Positions 1 through 7,392 of a DNA stretch of 15,918 bases are shown here, piece after piece. The stretch is taken from the NCBI GenBank assembly GCA_902489955.1, contig CABUBY010000030.1, forward strand, positions 1 to 15,918. The letters are read 5' to 3'. Under the pieces are notes generated by a model. The model was not told the origin of the DNA, did not search any database, and worked only from the letters and a program-made list of their open reading frames with translations. This DNA comes from an uncultured Collinsella sp. Lineage in GTDB: Bacteria > Actinomycetota > Coriobacteriia > Coriobacteriales > Coriobacteriaceae. Numbering within the stretch: position 1 is the stretch's first letter; the number at the start of each line of letters is the position of its first letter. Made by a program: the position numbers and the translations under genes.

Positions 1-1
1 C

Positions 2-1714
2 AAGCACCGCCGCCACACCGACGCCTATACCCCCGGTGGCGAGGAGGGGCACCGTCCCAACCGAGCCGTCACGGTCTACGGTAACCTCATCCGCCAGACG
101 TTCAAGGACGCACCCATCATCATCGGCGGCATCGAGGCAAGCCTGCGCCGCCTGGCCCACTACGACTACTGGCAGGACAAGCTCAAGCGCTCGGTACTGC
201 TCGACTCGGGCGCCGACATCCTCATCTATGGCATGGGCGAGCACGCGATTGTCGAAATTGCCGACGCGCTCGACGCGGGACTGCCCGTCGATCAGATTAC
301 CTATATCAATGGCACCGTCTACCGCACAGGCTCGCTCGACGAGGTCTACGACTACGGCCTGCTGCCCAGCTGGGACGACCTTGCCGCCGACAAGCTCAAC
401 TACGCGCGCAGCTTTAACGTGCAGCAGCAGAATATGGACCCCATCACCGGCCATCGCCTGGTAGAGCCATATCCCAACAGCGTGTACGTGGTGCAGAACC
501 CGCCGTCGGCAACACTCACCACCGACGAGATGGACGAGGTGGCCGAACTCCCCTACGCACGCGATTGGCATCCCGATTACGACGCAGCGGGAGGCGTGCC
601 GGCCTTTGCCGAGATCAAGTTTTCCATTAGCTCCAACCGCGGCTGTTTTGGCGAATGCTCGTTTTGCGCCCTCACCTTCCACCAGGGCCGCGTGCTGCAG
701 ATGCGCAGCCACGACTCGATCATGCGCGAGGCCGAGCTACTCACACGCGATCCCGAGTTTAAGGGCTATATCAACGACGTGGGTGGGCCGACGGCCAACT
801 TTAGCCGTCCCGCCTGCGACAAGCAGCTCAAGCACGGCGTATGCAAGAACAAGCGCTGCCTTTGGCCGAGTGTATGCAAGAACATGGTGGTCGACGAGAG
901 CGGCTACACGCAGCTGCTGCGCGACCTGCGTCAGCTGCCGGGCGTCAAAAAGGTCTTCGTGCGCAGCGGCATCCGCTTCGACTACACCATGGCCGATGCC
1001 TCGGACGAGTTTTTGCGCGAGCTGCTAGAGTACCATGTCTCGGGCCAGCTACGCGTAGCACCCGAGCACGTGAGCGACGCGGTGCTCTCTGTGATGGGCA
1101 AGCCGAGCCGAGCCGTCTACGATGCGTTCTGCCGCAAATTTGAGCGCCTGAACCGCGAATACGGACTCAAGCAGTACGTGGTGCCGTATCTGATCTCGAG
1201 TCACCCCGGCTCGACCATGAAGGAAGCCGTGGACCTTGCCGAGGCCGTGCGCGACATGGGCTACATGCCCGAGCAGGTGCAGGACTTCTACCCCACACCG
1301 TCCACCATGTCGACGTGCATGTACTACACCGGCGTGGACCCGCGCACCATGGAGCCGATCTATGTGGCGCGCGACCCGCACGAGAAGGCCATGCAACGCG
1401 CGCTCATCCAGTATCGCAAGCCCGAGAACTACAAGCTGGTACGCGAGGCGCTGGAAAAGGCCGGGCGCCGCGACCTGATCGGCTACACCAAGCATTGCCT
1501 GATCCGTCCCGTGCCGCCGCGCCCGGGCGAGGCATCGGCCAGCGGCGGACACGGCACTGGCAAGAAGGGCGGCAAGGCCCACGGTGGCGCCGCCGGCAAG
1601 GGGCCCAAGGGCAGCAAGGGCCACGGCGGCATGTCGCGTGCGCAGAACACCGCCGGTCGCAACCGTGCAGCTCAGGGGCGTCAGGGTGCCAACGGAGGCG
1701 GACGCCGCAATTAG
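2..1714 (+). CDS. ygiQ: YgiQ-family radical SAM protein, 5' partial
   Basis: The frame is open from base 2 to a TAG at 1712-1714 and encodes 570 visible residues; the true start lies left of the window. The radical SAM CxxxCxxC motif is read as CFGECSFC, with cysteine codons at 644, 656 and 665, and it would bind the [4Fe-4S] cluster that cleaves SAM. A second Cys-rich block (CKNKRCLWPSVCKN, about 840-885) and the N-terminal stretch GGIEASLRRLAHYDYW are hallmarks of the YgiQ/UPF0313 family. The substrate and product of this family are not established, so no reaction is assigned. From about 1530 to the stop the protein becomes a Gly/Lys/His/Arg-rich low-complexity tail. That tail is not part of the enzyme core and could bind nucleic acid or metal (inference). 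Its stop interlocks with that of the convergent CPBP gene. Confidence 0.93.
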   Translation, partial: KHRRHTDAYTPGGEEGHRPNRAVTVYGNLIRQTFKDAPIIIGGIEASLRRLAHYDYWQDKLKRSVLLDSGADILIYGMGEHAIVEIADALDAGLPVDQITYINGTVYRTGSLDEVYDYGLLPSWDDLAADKLNYARSFNVQQQNMDPITGHRLVEPYPNSVYVVQNPPSATLTTDEMDEVAELPYARDWHPDYDAAGGVPAFAEIKFSISSNRGCFGECSFCALTFHQGRVLQMRSHDSIMREAELLTRDPEFKGYINDVGGPTANFSRPACDKQLKHGVCKNKRCLWPSVCKNMVVDESGYTQLLRDLRQLPGVKKVFVRSGIRFDYTMADASDEFLRELLEYHVSGQLRVAPEHVSDAVLSVMGKPSRAVYDAFCRKFERLNREYGLKQYVVPYLISSHPGSTMKEAVDLAEAVRDMGYMPEQVQDFYPTPSTMSTCMYYTGVDPRTMEPIYVARDPHEKAMQRALIQYRKPENYKLVREALEKAGRRDLIGYTKHCLIRPVPPRPGEASASGGHGTGKKGGKAHGGAAGKGPKGSKGHGGMSRAQNTAGRNRAAQGRQGANGGGRRN

Positions 1715-2631
1715 TGCGGGAATGCGGTAGATGTGCTCACAGCGCTCTGCTGGCACGCTTGGCGCAGCGAGCACATTGCCTCCACCAGGATCACGCCGGC
1801 GATCGCGACCGTAATTGCCACGTCGAACGGCGTGTTCACAAACCACAGCAGCCCCATGAGATACGACCCGGCATTAAAGGCAAAGTGCAGCAGGATCGTG
1901 TGGCGGAGCTTTCCGGTGGTCACGAACACCCAACCAAAAATGAGGCCGGCAGCGCCCGCATAGCAGCCCTGCACCCAGTTCATATGCATAAAGCCAAAGA
2001 TGGCCGCCTGCAGCACGATTGCCGCGGCGATACCCCACGTGCTTGGGGCCGCCCAGGGCACCATGGCGCCGTCTTGCGCGTTCGCGCGGCGCCGGCGCTT
2101 CCAGAGCGAACGGCACTGTGGATTAAACGCACGCAGCGAAAACTCAAAGATGATGCCGCGCACCAGCAGTTCCTCGCAAAACGGAGCGCCGAGCACCGTG
2201 GTCAGGACGGCAAGAAGGCTGGTATCGCCCATGCCCGTTTCCTCGACGAGCTCGCTATAGTCTGCCGCGACCTCGGGCAGCAGCGACAGCACGCCGTCGC
2301 ATAGGTAGCTAATGACCACCTGCATGGATAGGCCGATCACGACAACGCAGGCAATGCGCTTCCATGCCGCGCTTGCTCCCCCACCGAGCGGGCGCTCGCC
2401 TTGCCGGCGTGCCATGAAGGAGCGGGGCCACAGATAACGCCACCACAGCAGCGCCATCAAAAATGACGCCGTCTGAGCGGCAGCCTGGAACCATTGAATA
2501 TCGAGGTTGTCGATCGGGAAACCCGTCAGCACCGACACGGCATCGAGAACTGAAAACAGAACCACGCTCAGGGCTATATCGGCAGCGACAACGCCAAAAC
2601 AGGCAAGCGCCCACGCCATCGCATTGAGCAT
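1711..2631 (-). CDS. CPBP-family intramembrane metalloprotease
   Basis: This is a 306-residue polytopic membrane protein. The three CPBP (Abi/Rce1-like) motifs are present: E153-E154-xxx-R158 in EELLVRG, F212xxxH216 in FGFMH, and H249xxxN253 in HFAFN. Together they form the metal-dependent active site inside the membrane. Several hydrophobic segments surround them, and a basic loop (WKRRRR, about residues 177-182) lies between motifs 1 and 2. Family members cleave prenylated or leader peptides or protect against bacteriocins; the substrate here cannot be read. I chose the ATG at 2631 because GAGGAGG sits five bases upstream; an in-frame ATG at 2655 lies inside the hairpin repeat and would place that Shine-Dalgarno within the coding region. 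The TAA stop (1713-1711) overlaps the stop of the convergent ygiQ. The gene follows the hairpin at 2649-2706, which may limit read-through from upstream. Confidence 0.88.
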   Translation of the reverse strand: MLNAMAWALACFGVVAADIALSVVLFSVLDAVSVLTGFPIDNLDIQWFQAAAQTASFLMALLWWRYLWPRSFMARRQGERPLGGGASAAWKRIACVVVIGLSMQVVISYLCDGVLSLLPEVAADYSELVEETGMGDTSLLAVLTTVLGAPFCEELLVRGIIFEFSLRAFNPQCRSLWKRRRRANAQDGAMVPWAAPSTWGIAAAIVLQAAIFGFMHMNWVQGCYAGAAGLIFGWVFVTTGKLRHTILLHFAFNAGSYLMGLLWFVNTPFDVAITVAIAGVILVEAMCSLRQACQQSAVSTSTAFPH

Positions 2632-2648
2632 GCCAACCTCCTCAAAAC

Positions 2649-2706
2649 CCGGCACTTAGGGACGTTCCTTAACTGCCGGCTGAAAAGGAACGTCCCCAAG
2701 TGCCGG
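2649..2706. repeat. Intergenic hairpin repeat with 22-bp arms
   Basis: Arms at 2649-2670 and 2685-2706 are inverted copies of each other with one mismatch, and the loop is 14 nt. Read as minus-strand RNA, the mismatch becomes a G-U pair, so the stem is continuous on the strand of the flanking genes. The left arm contains CACTTAGGGACGTTCCTT, which recurs with its flanking CGG and a downstream GCCGGC at 14177-14207. It lies between the antitoxin stop (2720) and the Shine-Dalgarno of the CPBP gene (about 2635-2641). It looks like a REP-type dispersed palindrome. It could act as an attenuator or RNA stabiliser, but no U-tract marks it as a standard terminator. Confidence 0.8.
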
Positions 2707-2719
2707 CAGTTTGGGACAG

Positions 2720-2923
2720 TCATTGTTGATGAGAATCGGGCGCAGCGCCAAAAGCCCCGCTCGGCGAGATGTCGAACGGGAAGGTGCCGCAGCGATTGAA
2801 CGCGGCGATGAACATGCGGATGGCGTTGGATGGCGTGGTGCCTACGAGTTGGGTTGCCGCCGCGAAGGCCGCCTTTTCCTCGGGCAAGACCTTCGCGACA
2901 ACCGGGGTCATGTGTTCTGCCAT
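2720..2923 (-). CDS. Lone RelB/DinJ-family antitoxin
   Basis: This is a 67-residue protein. The pattern is an N-terminal beta strand (TPVVAKVLPEEKAAF), then a helix-turn-helix-like stretch (GTTPSNAIRMFIAAF), then PFDI near residues 49-52, as in RelB/DinJ ribbon-helix-helix antitoxins. The start at 2923 is supported by AAAGGAAG four bases upstream; an in-frame extension to 2998 adds a Pro-rich, non-family sequence. Antitoxins of this type neutralise a RelE/YafQ mRNase and repress their own operon. No RelE-like reading frame lies on either side: downstream is the hairpin repeat and the CPBP gene, upstream a non-coding stretch. The protein is at the short end for the family, and its TGA stop abuts GGGAC-type repeat sequence. 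Loss of the partner, or trimming by the repeat, is possible (inference). Confidence 0.75.
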   Translation of the reverse strand: MAEHMTPVVAKVLPEEKAAFAAATQLVGTTPSNAIRMFIAAFNRCGTFPFDISPSGAFGAAPDSHQQ

Positions 2924-3139
2924 GGCGCTTCCTTTTTGAAACGACGGTGGTGCGGATAGATGCGGGCCACGCGGCTGGGCGACGGGCTGTGAAGGCAACC
3001 CGATTGGCCCGCATCTGGAGTTTGTTTCTACTGCGTTGGTATTACTTGGTAATCCTAAGTATTACCCCGCAGATAGAATACCATACCCAACCCTATGGGG
3101 ACGGAGAAAAAACGGATCATTTTGTTGCTGAGTAAGTAT
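2924..3139. other. Non-coding spacer between antitoxin and ABC gene
   Basis: These 216 bases separate the antitoxin start from the stop of the permease-ATPase gene. Apart from the palindrome listed separately, they contain a GGGGACGGAG/A-tract motif near 3098-3115. Its GGGGAC core matches the flavour of the hairpin repeats elsewhere in the window. No reading frame here has a Shine-Dalgarno or a recognisable protein. No clear intrinsic terminator for the ABC gene is visible. Confidence 0.5.
3038..3066. promoter_or_regulatory. AT-rich palindrome, possible antitoxin operator
   Basis: GGTATTACTT at 3038-3047 is mirrored by AAGTATTACC at 3057-3066 with one mismatch. Inside it, GGTAAT (3048-3053) and ATTACC (3061-3066) form a perfect inverted repeat. 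It stands out as AT-rich in a GC-rich genome and lies about 115 bp upstream of the antitoxin start. RelB-type proteins bind short inverted repeats, so an operator is plausible. The distance is longer than usual and I cannot place a convincing -35/-10 pair. Confidence 0.4.
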
Positions 3140-4519
3140 TTAGAGCGTGATGATGTCCGAGATATTGAGGGCCTGAGCGTCGACGGCATCGTGTGTAGCA
3201 AGCAACAGCATGCGGCCGACGAGCAAGTCGAGCACGACCTCGGCGCATGCGTCGCGCGCAGCGGTATCTAGGCCGGTAAAGGGCTCGTCCAGAATCACTG
3301 CGCCACCCGGACACAGCAGGGCTCGGGCGATCTCGACGCGACGGCGCTGCCCGCCCGAGAGCTCGGCCACACGAGCATGTACATCGACCCCCGGCACCAG
3401 CAGGCGCAGCAGGGCTGCGGCGCTCGAGGCGTCCACGTGCGCGTCGGCACACACCAGTACGTTATCCAGGGCAGAAACGTCCTCGACCAGGCGTACATCC
3501 TGAAATACCATGGAACACGGCGTGCACTCCCCCGCCGCCAGCGCAAGCAACGTCGACTTGCCCACGCCCGAGGCGCCCATCACGCAGGCGCGCCCACCGG
3601 CGGGCACACGAAGCACCAGTCCGTCGAGCGTCGGCGCCCAGGGCGCCCGATCGCCCACAGCAAGCGCAAGCTCCGCCGCAACGCCGGCGCCAGCAGAGTC
3701 GCCCGAACGCCCGCGAGTACCACACCCATGCGCCCGCACGGCAACACGCCATGCCACGGGCCCCGAAGCCCGCAGCAACCACACCAGCACGCGCTCGCAT
3801 GCCCACGATGCCGCCACGACCAACACGGTCCACGCCAGCAGGTCAGCCGTCTCGATGAGCAGCTTCGCCTGATAGATGCGCTCGCCCACGGTGCCCGCCG
3901 CCATGCCGATGAGCTCCGCCGCCACACCGGCCTTCCAGCTCATGCCAATCACGGCGCGGGCGCACGAAAGCACAAACGGCAGGACTTCGCGCCAGGTGTG
4001 GGCGCAAAACAGTCGCCAGCCTCGCACGCCATGCAGGCGGAACATCTGCTCCAGCGGCCTATCCGCTTGCGTCAAACCCTCGACCAGCGAGAAATATACG
4101 CCCGGCAGTGCCATCAAAAAGACCGCCGCAATGCTCACGCGCGCCGACCCCAACCAAATGAGCAGCAGGACCACCACGCAGGCAACCGGCGTCGCCTTAA
4201 CAAACGAAAGCGCCGGCGCCACCAGGCGGGCAAACGTCCGCGACCGCACCGAGACTCCCGCCAACACGCCACCACACACCGCGGCAAGCGCCAGCCCGCC
4301 TAGAATCCGCGCGCCCGAGCCCACCAGAATCGCCCACGTGCTGGCATCGCACACCAGCCGCAGCAACGCCACCACAACAGCGCCCGGCCCCGGCAAAATC
4401 AGCGGCTGTGCCACCAACGCCGCCGCGAAGACCCACACGGCAAGCCAAAAGGCGGCAACGGCACCTGCTGCCGCCACCGCCTTCATACGCTCTATCATTT
4501 GTCGAGCAAACGCACACAC
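3140..4519 (-). CDS. ABC importer: permease fused to ATPase
   Basis: This 459-residue single chain joins two parts normally made as separate proteins. Residues about 10-250 are a SsuC/TauC/ThiX-like permease with about six hydrophobic segments and an EAA-type cytoplasmic loop (around PLEQMFRLHGVRGWRLF). Residues about 280-459 are an ATPase with Walker A GASGVGKST (315-323), Q-loop Q340, signature LSGGQ (388-392), Walker B VILDEP (408-413) and switch His in THD (443). The ATPase half is short. The start is a GTG at 4519 with GGAG six bases upstream. It begins three bases after the stop of the solute-binding protein, so the two are surely translated together. The chain should dimerise to make a full transporter. 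The substrate is unknown: relatives carry sulfonates, taurine, nitrate or vitamin precursors. Confidence 0.88.
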   Translation of the reverse strand: MCAFARQMIERMKAVAAAGAVAAFWLAVWVFAAALVAQPLILPGPGAVVVALLRLVCDASTWAILVGSGARILGGLALAAVCGGVLAGVSVRSRTFARLVAPALSFVKATPVACVVVLLLIWLGSARVSIAAVFLMALPGVYFSLVEGLTQADRPLEQMFRLHGVRGWRLFCAHTWREVLPFVLSCARAVIGMSWKAGVAAELIGMAAGTVGERIYQAKLLIETADLLAWTVLVVAASWACERVLVWLLRASGPVAWRVAVRAHGCGTRGRSGDSAGAGVAAELALAVGDRAPWAPTLDGLVLRVPAGGRACVMGASGVGKSTLLALAAGECTPCSMVFQDVRLVEDVSALDNVLVCADAHVDASSAAALLRLLVPGVDVHARVAELSGGQRRRVEIARALLCPGGAVILDEPFTGLDTAARDACAEVVLDLLVGRMLLLATHDAVDAQALNISDIITL

Positions 4520-4522
4520 GGG

Positions 4523-5578
4523 CTACTCCATGTAGTAGAAATCGTCAGCCGGAAGCTTGCCGCCCACGGCGCTCGCATCCGCATCGGCCAGCACCTGCAG
4601 GTACCCACCGAGCGCCGCCTTCATATCCTTCCCCGTCTGGCACACAAGCATGCACCCGGGAATCGCCTTTTCGGCAATCGTCGCGTTATCCACGATGCCG
4701 GCATCGACCACGGCCTGCGCCCAGTCTGCCGGCGCTGCGTTGACGGCCTTCACACTCGCCGCATGGCAGCGCAAGAATTCCGCCACGGCCTTGGGATGCT
4801 CCTCGGCAAAGGCACGGCGCACCACGGTCACGCCCGTCAGCAAGCGCGAACCCGTGTCATCCGCCAGCTCATCCCACACATCAGTCAGATTTACCGGCGC
4901 CGACAGCTTGCCCTCGCTCTTGGCGATGGCAGCGGTCTTGAACGGCTCGGGCAGCACGCCCACGGCAGACGGATCGGCAAGCAGCGCCGACAGCACCTCG
5001 GTGGGCTCGCTCTTAAACTCAAGCGCCACCTGGCCGGTCAGGCCCGCGCGCTCCAGCAGGTAGTTCATGACGTACTCTGGCGTGGTGCCCTTGCCCGTCA
5101 TGTAGACGGTGCGACCCGCCAGATCGCCAAACGAGGTCACACTCGCGTCGCCCGTCACCACGTTCAGCACGCCCAGCGTGTTGATGTCGATGACCTGCAC
5201 CGCGCCCTCGGTCTTGTTGTAGAGCACGCTCGCCACGTTGGCCGGCACCAGGGCAATGTCGATATCGCCCTGAATGACCTTGGGCACAATCTCGTCGGCG
5301 GCGGTGTTGATCGCAAAGTCGAACTCATTGTCCGTCTCGCCATCGGCCGCCCGGTCCATAAACTGCACCAGACCAATCGAGGTCGGCCCCTTGAGCGAGG
5401 CGACGTGCACCTCGACCGGCTCTGCAGCAGCACCGGCGCCGTCTGTGGCAGCCGAGCCCGCGGCGGACCCGGCACCGGCAGCCCCGCCGCCACAGCCCGC
5501 GAGCGCAAGCGACAGGGCGCCCGCAGCGAGCGCCGAGGCAAACCCCCGGCGCGACATCTCAACATTAAACGCGCGCAT
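4523..5578 (-). CDS. Tat-lipoprotein solute-binding protein (SsuA/NMT1-like)
   Basis: This is a 351-residue secreted binding protein for the downstream permease-ATPase. The N-terminus has a twin-arginine motif (SRRGF, about residues 9-13), a hydrophobic stretch, and a lipobox LAGC with the acylated Cys at about residue 29. A Gly/Ala linker follows. The mature domain (GDIDIALVPANVASVLY, and GVLPEPF further on) is typical of the NitT/TauT/NMT1 periplasmic-binding-like type II fold. Export through Tat suggests folding, perhaps with a bound ligand, before export. I chose the ATG at 5578. A GTG at 5587 is also open but lies only two bases from the GAGGGG motif. The start region touches the stop of hydA (5583-5581), implying translational coupling. 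The ligand cannot be read from sequence. Confidence 0.85.
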   Translation of the reverse strand: MRAFNVEMSRRGFASALAAGALSLALAGCGGGAAGAGSAAGSAATDGAGAAAEPVEVHVASLKGPTSIGLVQFMDRAADGETDNEFDFAINTAADEIVPKVIQGDIDIALVPANVASVLYNKTEGAVQVIDINTLGVLNVVTGDASVTSFGDLAGRTVYMTGKGTTPEYVMNYLLERAGLTGQVALEFKSEPTEVLSALLADPSAVGVLPEPFKTAAIAKSEGKLSAPVNLTDVWDELADDTGSRLLTGVTVVRRAFAEEHPKAVAEFLRCHAASVKAVNAAPADWAQAVVDAGIVDNATIAEKAIPGCMLVCQTGKDMKAALGGYLQVLADADASAVGGKLPADDFYYME

Positions 5579-5580
5579 CG

Positions 5581-7392
5581 CTAGCACGTCCCCTCGTTAG
5601 GCATCGTCCATGCGTGATGGTCGGTATGCAGCAGCTCCTCGGCCAGCGGCGAGAGCGGCTCGCCCAAGAACTCGCGGTAGCATGCCTGGACATCGGGATT
5701 CTCGTGCGAGAAGCGAATATCCGCAGCAGCATCCAGGCCCCACAGCACCTGGCCGCGCTCGGCTGCCAGCTCACAGCCGTCATGGATGGGCTGACCGCCG
5801 CCACCGACACAGCCGCCCGGGCACGCCATGACCTCAACGAAGTCATAGCTCACGCGGCCGTCGCGAATCGCGTCGAGCAGGCGGGCGGCGTTGCCCAGCC
5901 CGTGCGCCACGGCGACGCGTACCTTGGTGCCATCGATATCGGCCACGGCCTCCTTCCAGCCGTCCAGGCCGCGCACATCGGTAAAGAAGTCGGCGTCGGG
6001 GTTCTTGCCCGTCACCAGGTAATAGGCCGAGCGCACGGCGGCCTCCATCACGCCGCCCGTGGCGCCAAAGATCACACCTGCGCCCGTGCCAAAGCCCAGC
6101 GGCGTGTCGAGCGGCTCCTCAACCAGCGTATCCACGCTCACGTGGCTCGCGCGGACCATGCGCACCATCTCGCGCACCGTCAGTGCAACGTCCACATCGG
6201 GCGTGCCGTCCTCGCCCACCATGCTCGGCAGCGCGCACTCGGCCTTCTTGGCCGTGCACGGCATCACGGACACCACAAACAGGCGCTCGGGCTCCATGCC
6301 CAGCACCTTGGCGTAGTAGGTCTTGGCGATGGCGCCGAACATCTGCTGCGGCGACTTGGACGTGGACAGGCTGTCGACAAACTCGGGGTAACGCGCCTTC
6401 ACAAAGCGTACCCAGCCCGGGCAGCAGCTCGTGAACATGGGCCAGCTGCGGCTGTCGCCCTCGCCCTTGGCGGCCCTACCCAGGCGCTCGAGCAGCTCGG
6501 AGCCCTCCTCCATAATGGTGAGGTCGGCCGAGAAATCGGTGTCGAACACGTACTCAAAGCCCACGCGGCGCAGCGCACAGGCCAGGCGCTCGACGGTGGC
6601 CTCATCGCGCGGAATGCCGAGCCCCTCGCCCCAGGCGCTACGCACGGCCGGCGCAATCTGCACCAGCACGATCTTGTCGGGATCGGCGATGGCGTCGAAC
6701 ACGGTCTCGGTATCGTCACGCTCGCGCAGAGCGCCCGTCGGGCAATGCGTGATGCACTGACCGCACGCGACGCAATCGGTCTTGCCGATCGGCGCACGCC
6801 CACGGGTGCCCACGGCGGTGTGCGTGGCGCGGTTGGTCAGGTCCCAAATCCCTAAGCCCTGCACGCTCTCGCACACCTTGATGCAGCGCATGCATTTGAT
6901 GCACTTGTCGTTATCGCGGATGATGGGGAAATCGAAGTCCCAGCCCTCGCGCGCCAGATGCTGCTCGTACGGCAGATAGAAGATGCCCAGGTCGTTGGCG
7001 ATGGTCTGCAGGTTGCAGTTACCACTGCGCACGCAGCTCGTGCAGCGCGAGTCGTGTTGGGACAGCAGCAGCTGCACGTTGGTGCGACGCGCCTCGCGGG
7101 CCTTGGGGCTGTTGGTGTGGACCACCATGCCGTCGAGCACGTAGTTGTTGCAGGCGGCAACCAGCTGGTCGCAGTCCTCAACCTCGACTACGCACACGCG
7201 ACAACCGCCAATCTCGTTTAGATCGCGCAGGTAGCACAGGGTGGGAATCTGGATGCCGACGGACTTGGCCGCGTCCAGGATCGTGGTGTGCTCGGGCACC
7301 ACGACCTCGCAAGTATCGATAGTGAGCTTGACCATGTTGAGTGCTCCGCTTTCGGTGTTGTCGCTGACAGTGGGGTTGTTGGGCTCTACCAT
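5581..7392 (-). CDS. hydA: Group A [FeFe] hydrogenase catalytic subunit
   Basis: This 603-residue protein reduces protons or oxidises H2. An N-terminal [2Fe-2S] ferredoxin domain has C53, C64, C67 and C81. Next come the His-ligated cluster (H113, C117, C120, C126) and two [4Fe-4S] sets (C164/167/170/174 and C207/210/213/217). The H-cluster signatures are intact: TSCCPGW (C323 proton relay, C324 ligand), MPCTAKK (C379) and MACPGGC (C524, C528). All catalytic residues are present and the length fits a complete M3-type enzyme. No signal peptide is visible, so it is cytoplasmic. The ATG at 7392 has GGAGG eight bases upstream and overlaps the preceding gene by seven bases. An ATG at 7335 (MVKLTI) with GGAG is an alternative that removes 19 residues. 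The partner subunit is the upstream flavoprotein. No HydEFG maturation genes are in the window. Confidence 0.96.
   Translation of the reverse strand: MVEPNNPTVSDNTESGALNMVKLTIDTCEVVVPEHTTILDAAKSVGIQIPTLCYLRDLNEIGGCRVCVVEVEDCDQLVAACNNYVLDGMVVHTNSPKAREARRTNVQLLLSQHDSRCTSCVRSGNCNLQTIANDLGIFYLPYEQHLAREGWDFDFPIIRDNDKCIKCMRCIKVCESVQGLGIWDLTNRATHTAVGTRGRAPIGKTDCVACGQCITHCPTGALRERDDTETVFDAIADPDKIVLVQIAPAVRSAWGEGLGIPRDEATVERLACALRRVGFEYVFDTDFSADLTIMEEGSELLERLGRAAKGEGDSRSWPMFTSCCPGWVRFVKARYPEFVDSLSTSKSPQQMFGAIAKTYYAKVLGMEPERLFVVSVMPCTAKKAECALPSMVGEDGTPDVDVALTVREMVRMVRASHVSVDTLVEEPLDTPLGFGTGAGVIFGATGGVMEAAVRSAYYLVTGKNPDADFFTDVRGLDGWKEAVADIDGTKVRVAVAHGLGNAARLLDAIRDGRVSYDFVEVMACPGGCVGGGGQPIHDGCELAAERGQVLWGLDAAADIRFSHENPDVQACYREFLGEPLSPLAEELLHTDHHAWTMPNEGTC

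Noticed and set aside
3098..3139. A possible terminator for the ABC gene around the A6/T6 run
   Set aside because: The flanking bases do not pair into a real stem; the CGGA pieces are direct, not inverted, repeats.
3377..4535. Plus frames opposite the permease-ATPase gene
   Set aside because: Gln/His/Arg- or Thr/Ser-rich translations without domains; the Walker and signature motifs are all on minus.
4499..6855. Long plus frames (4499-5584, 5614-6855) opposite the binding protein and hydA
   Set aside because: They are antisense shadows rich in Arg and His. Their starts have no Shine-Dalgarno and the opposite strand codes for clear families.
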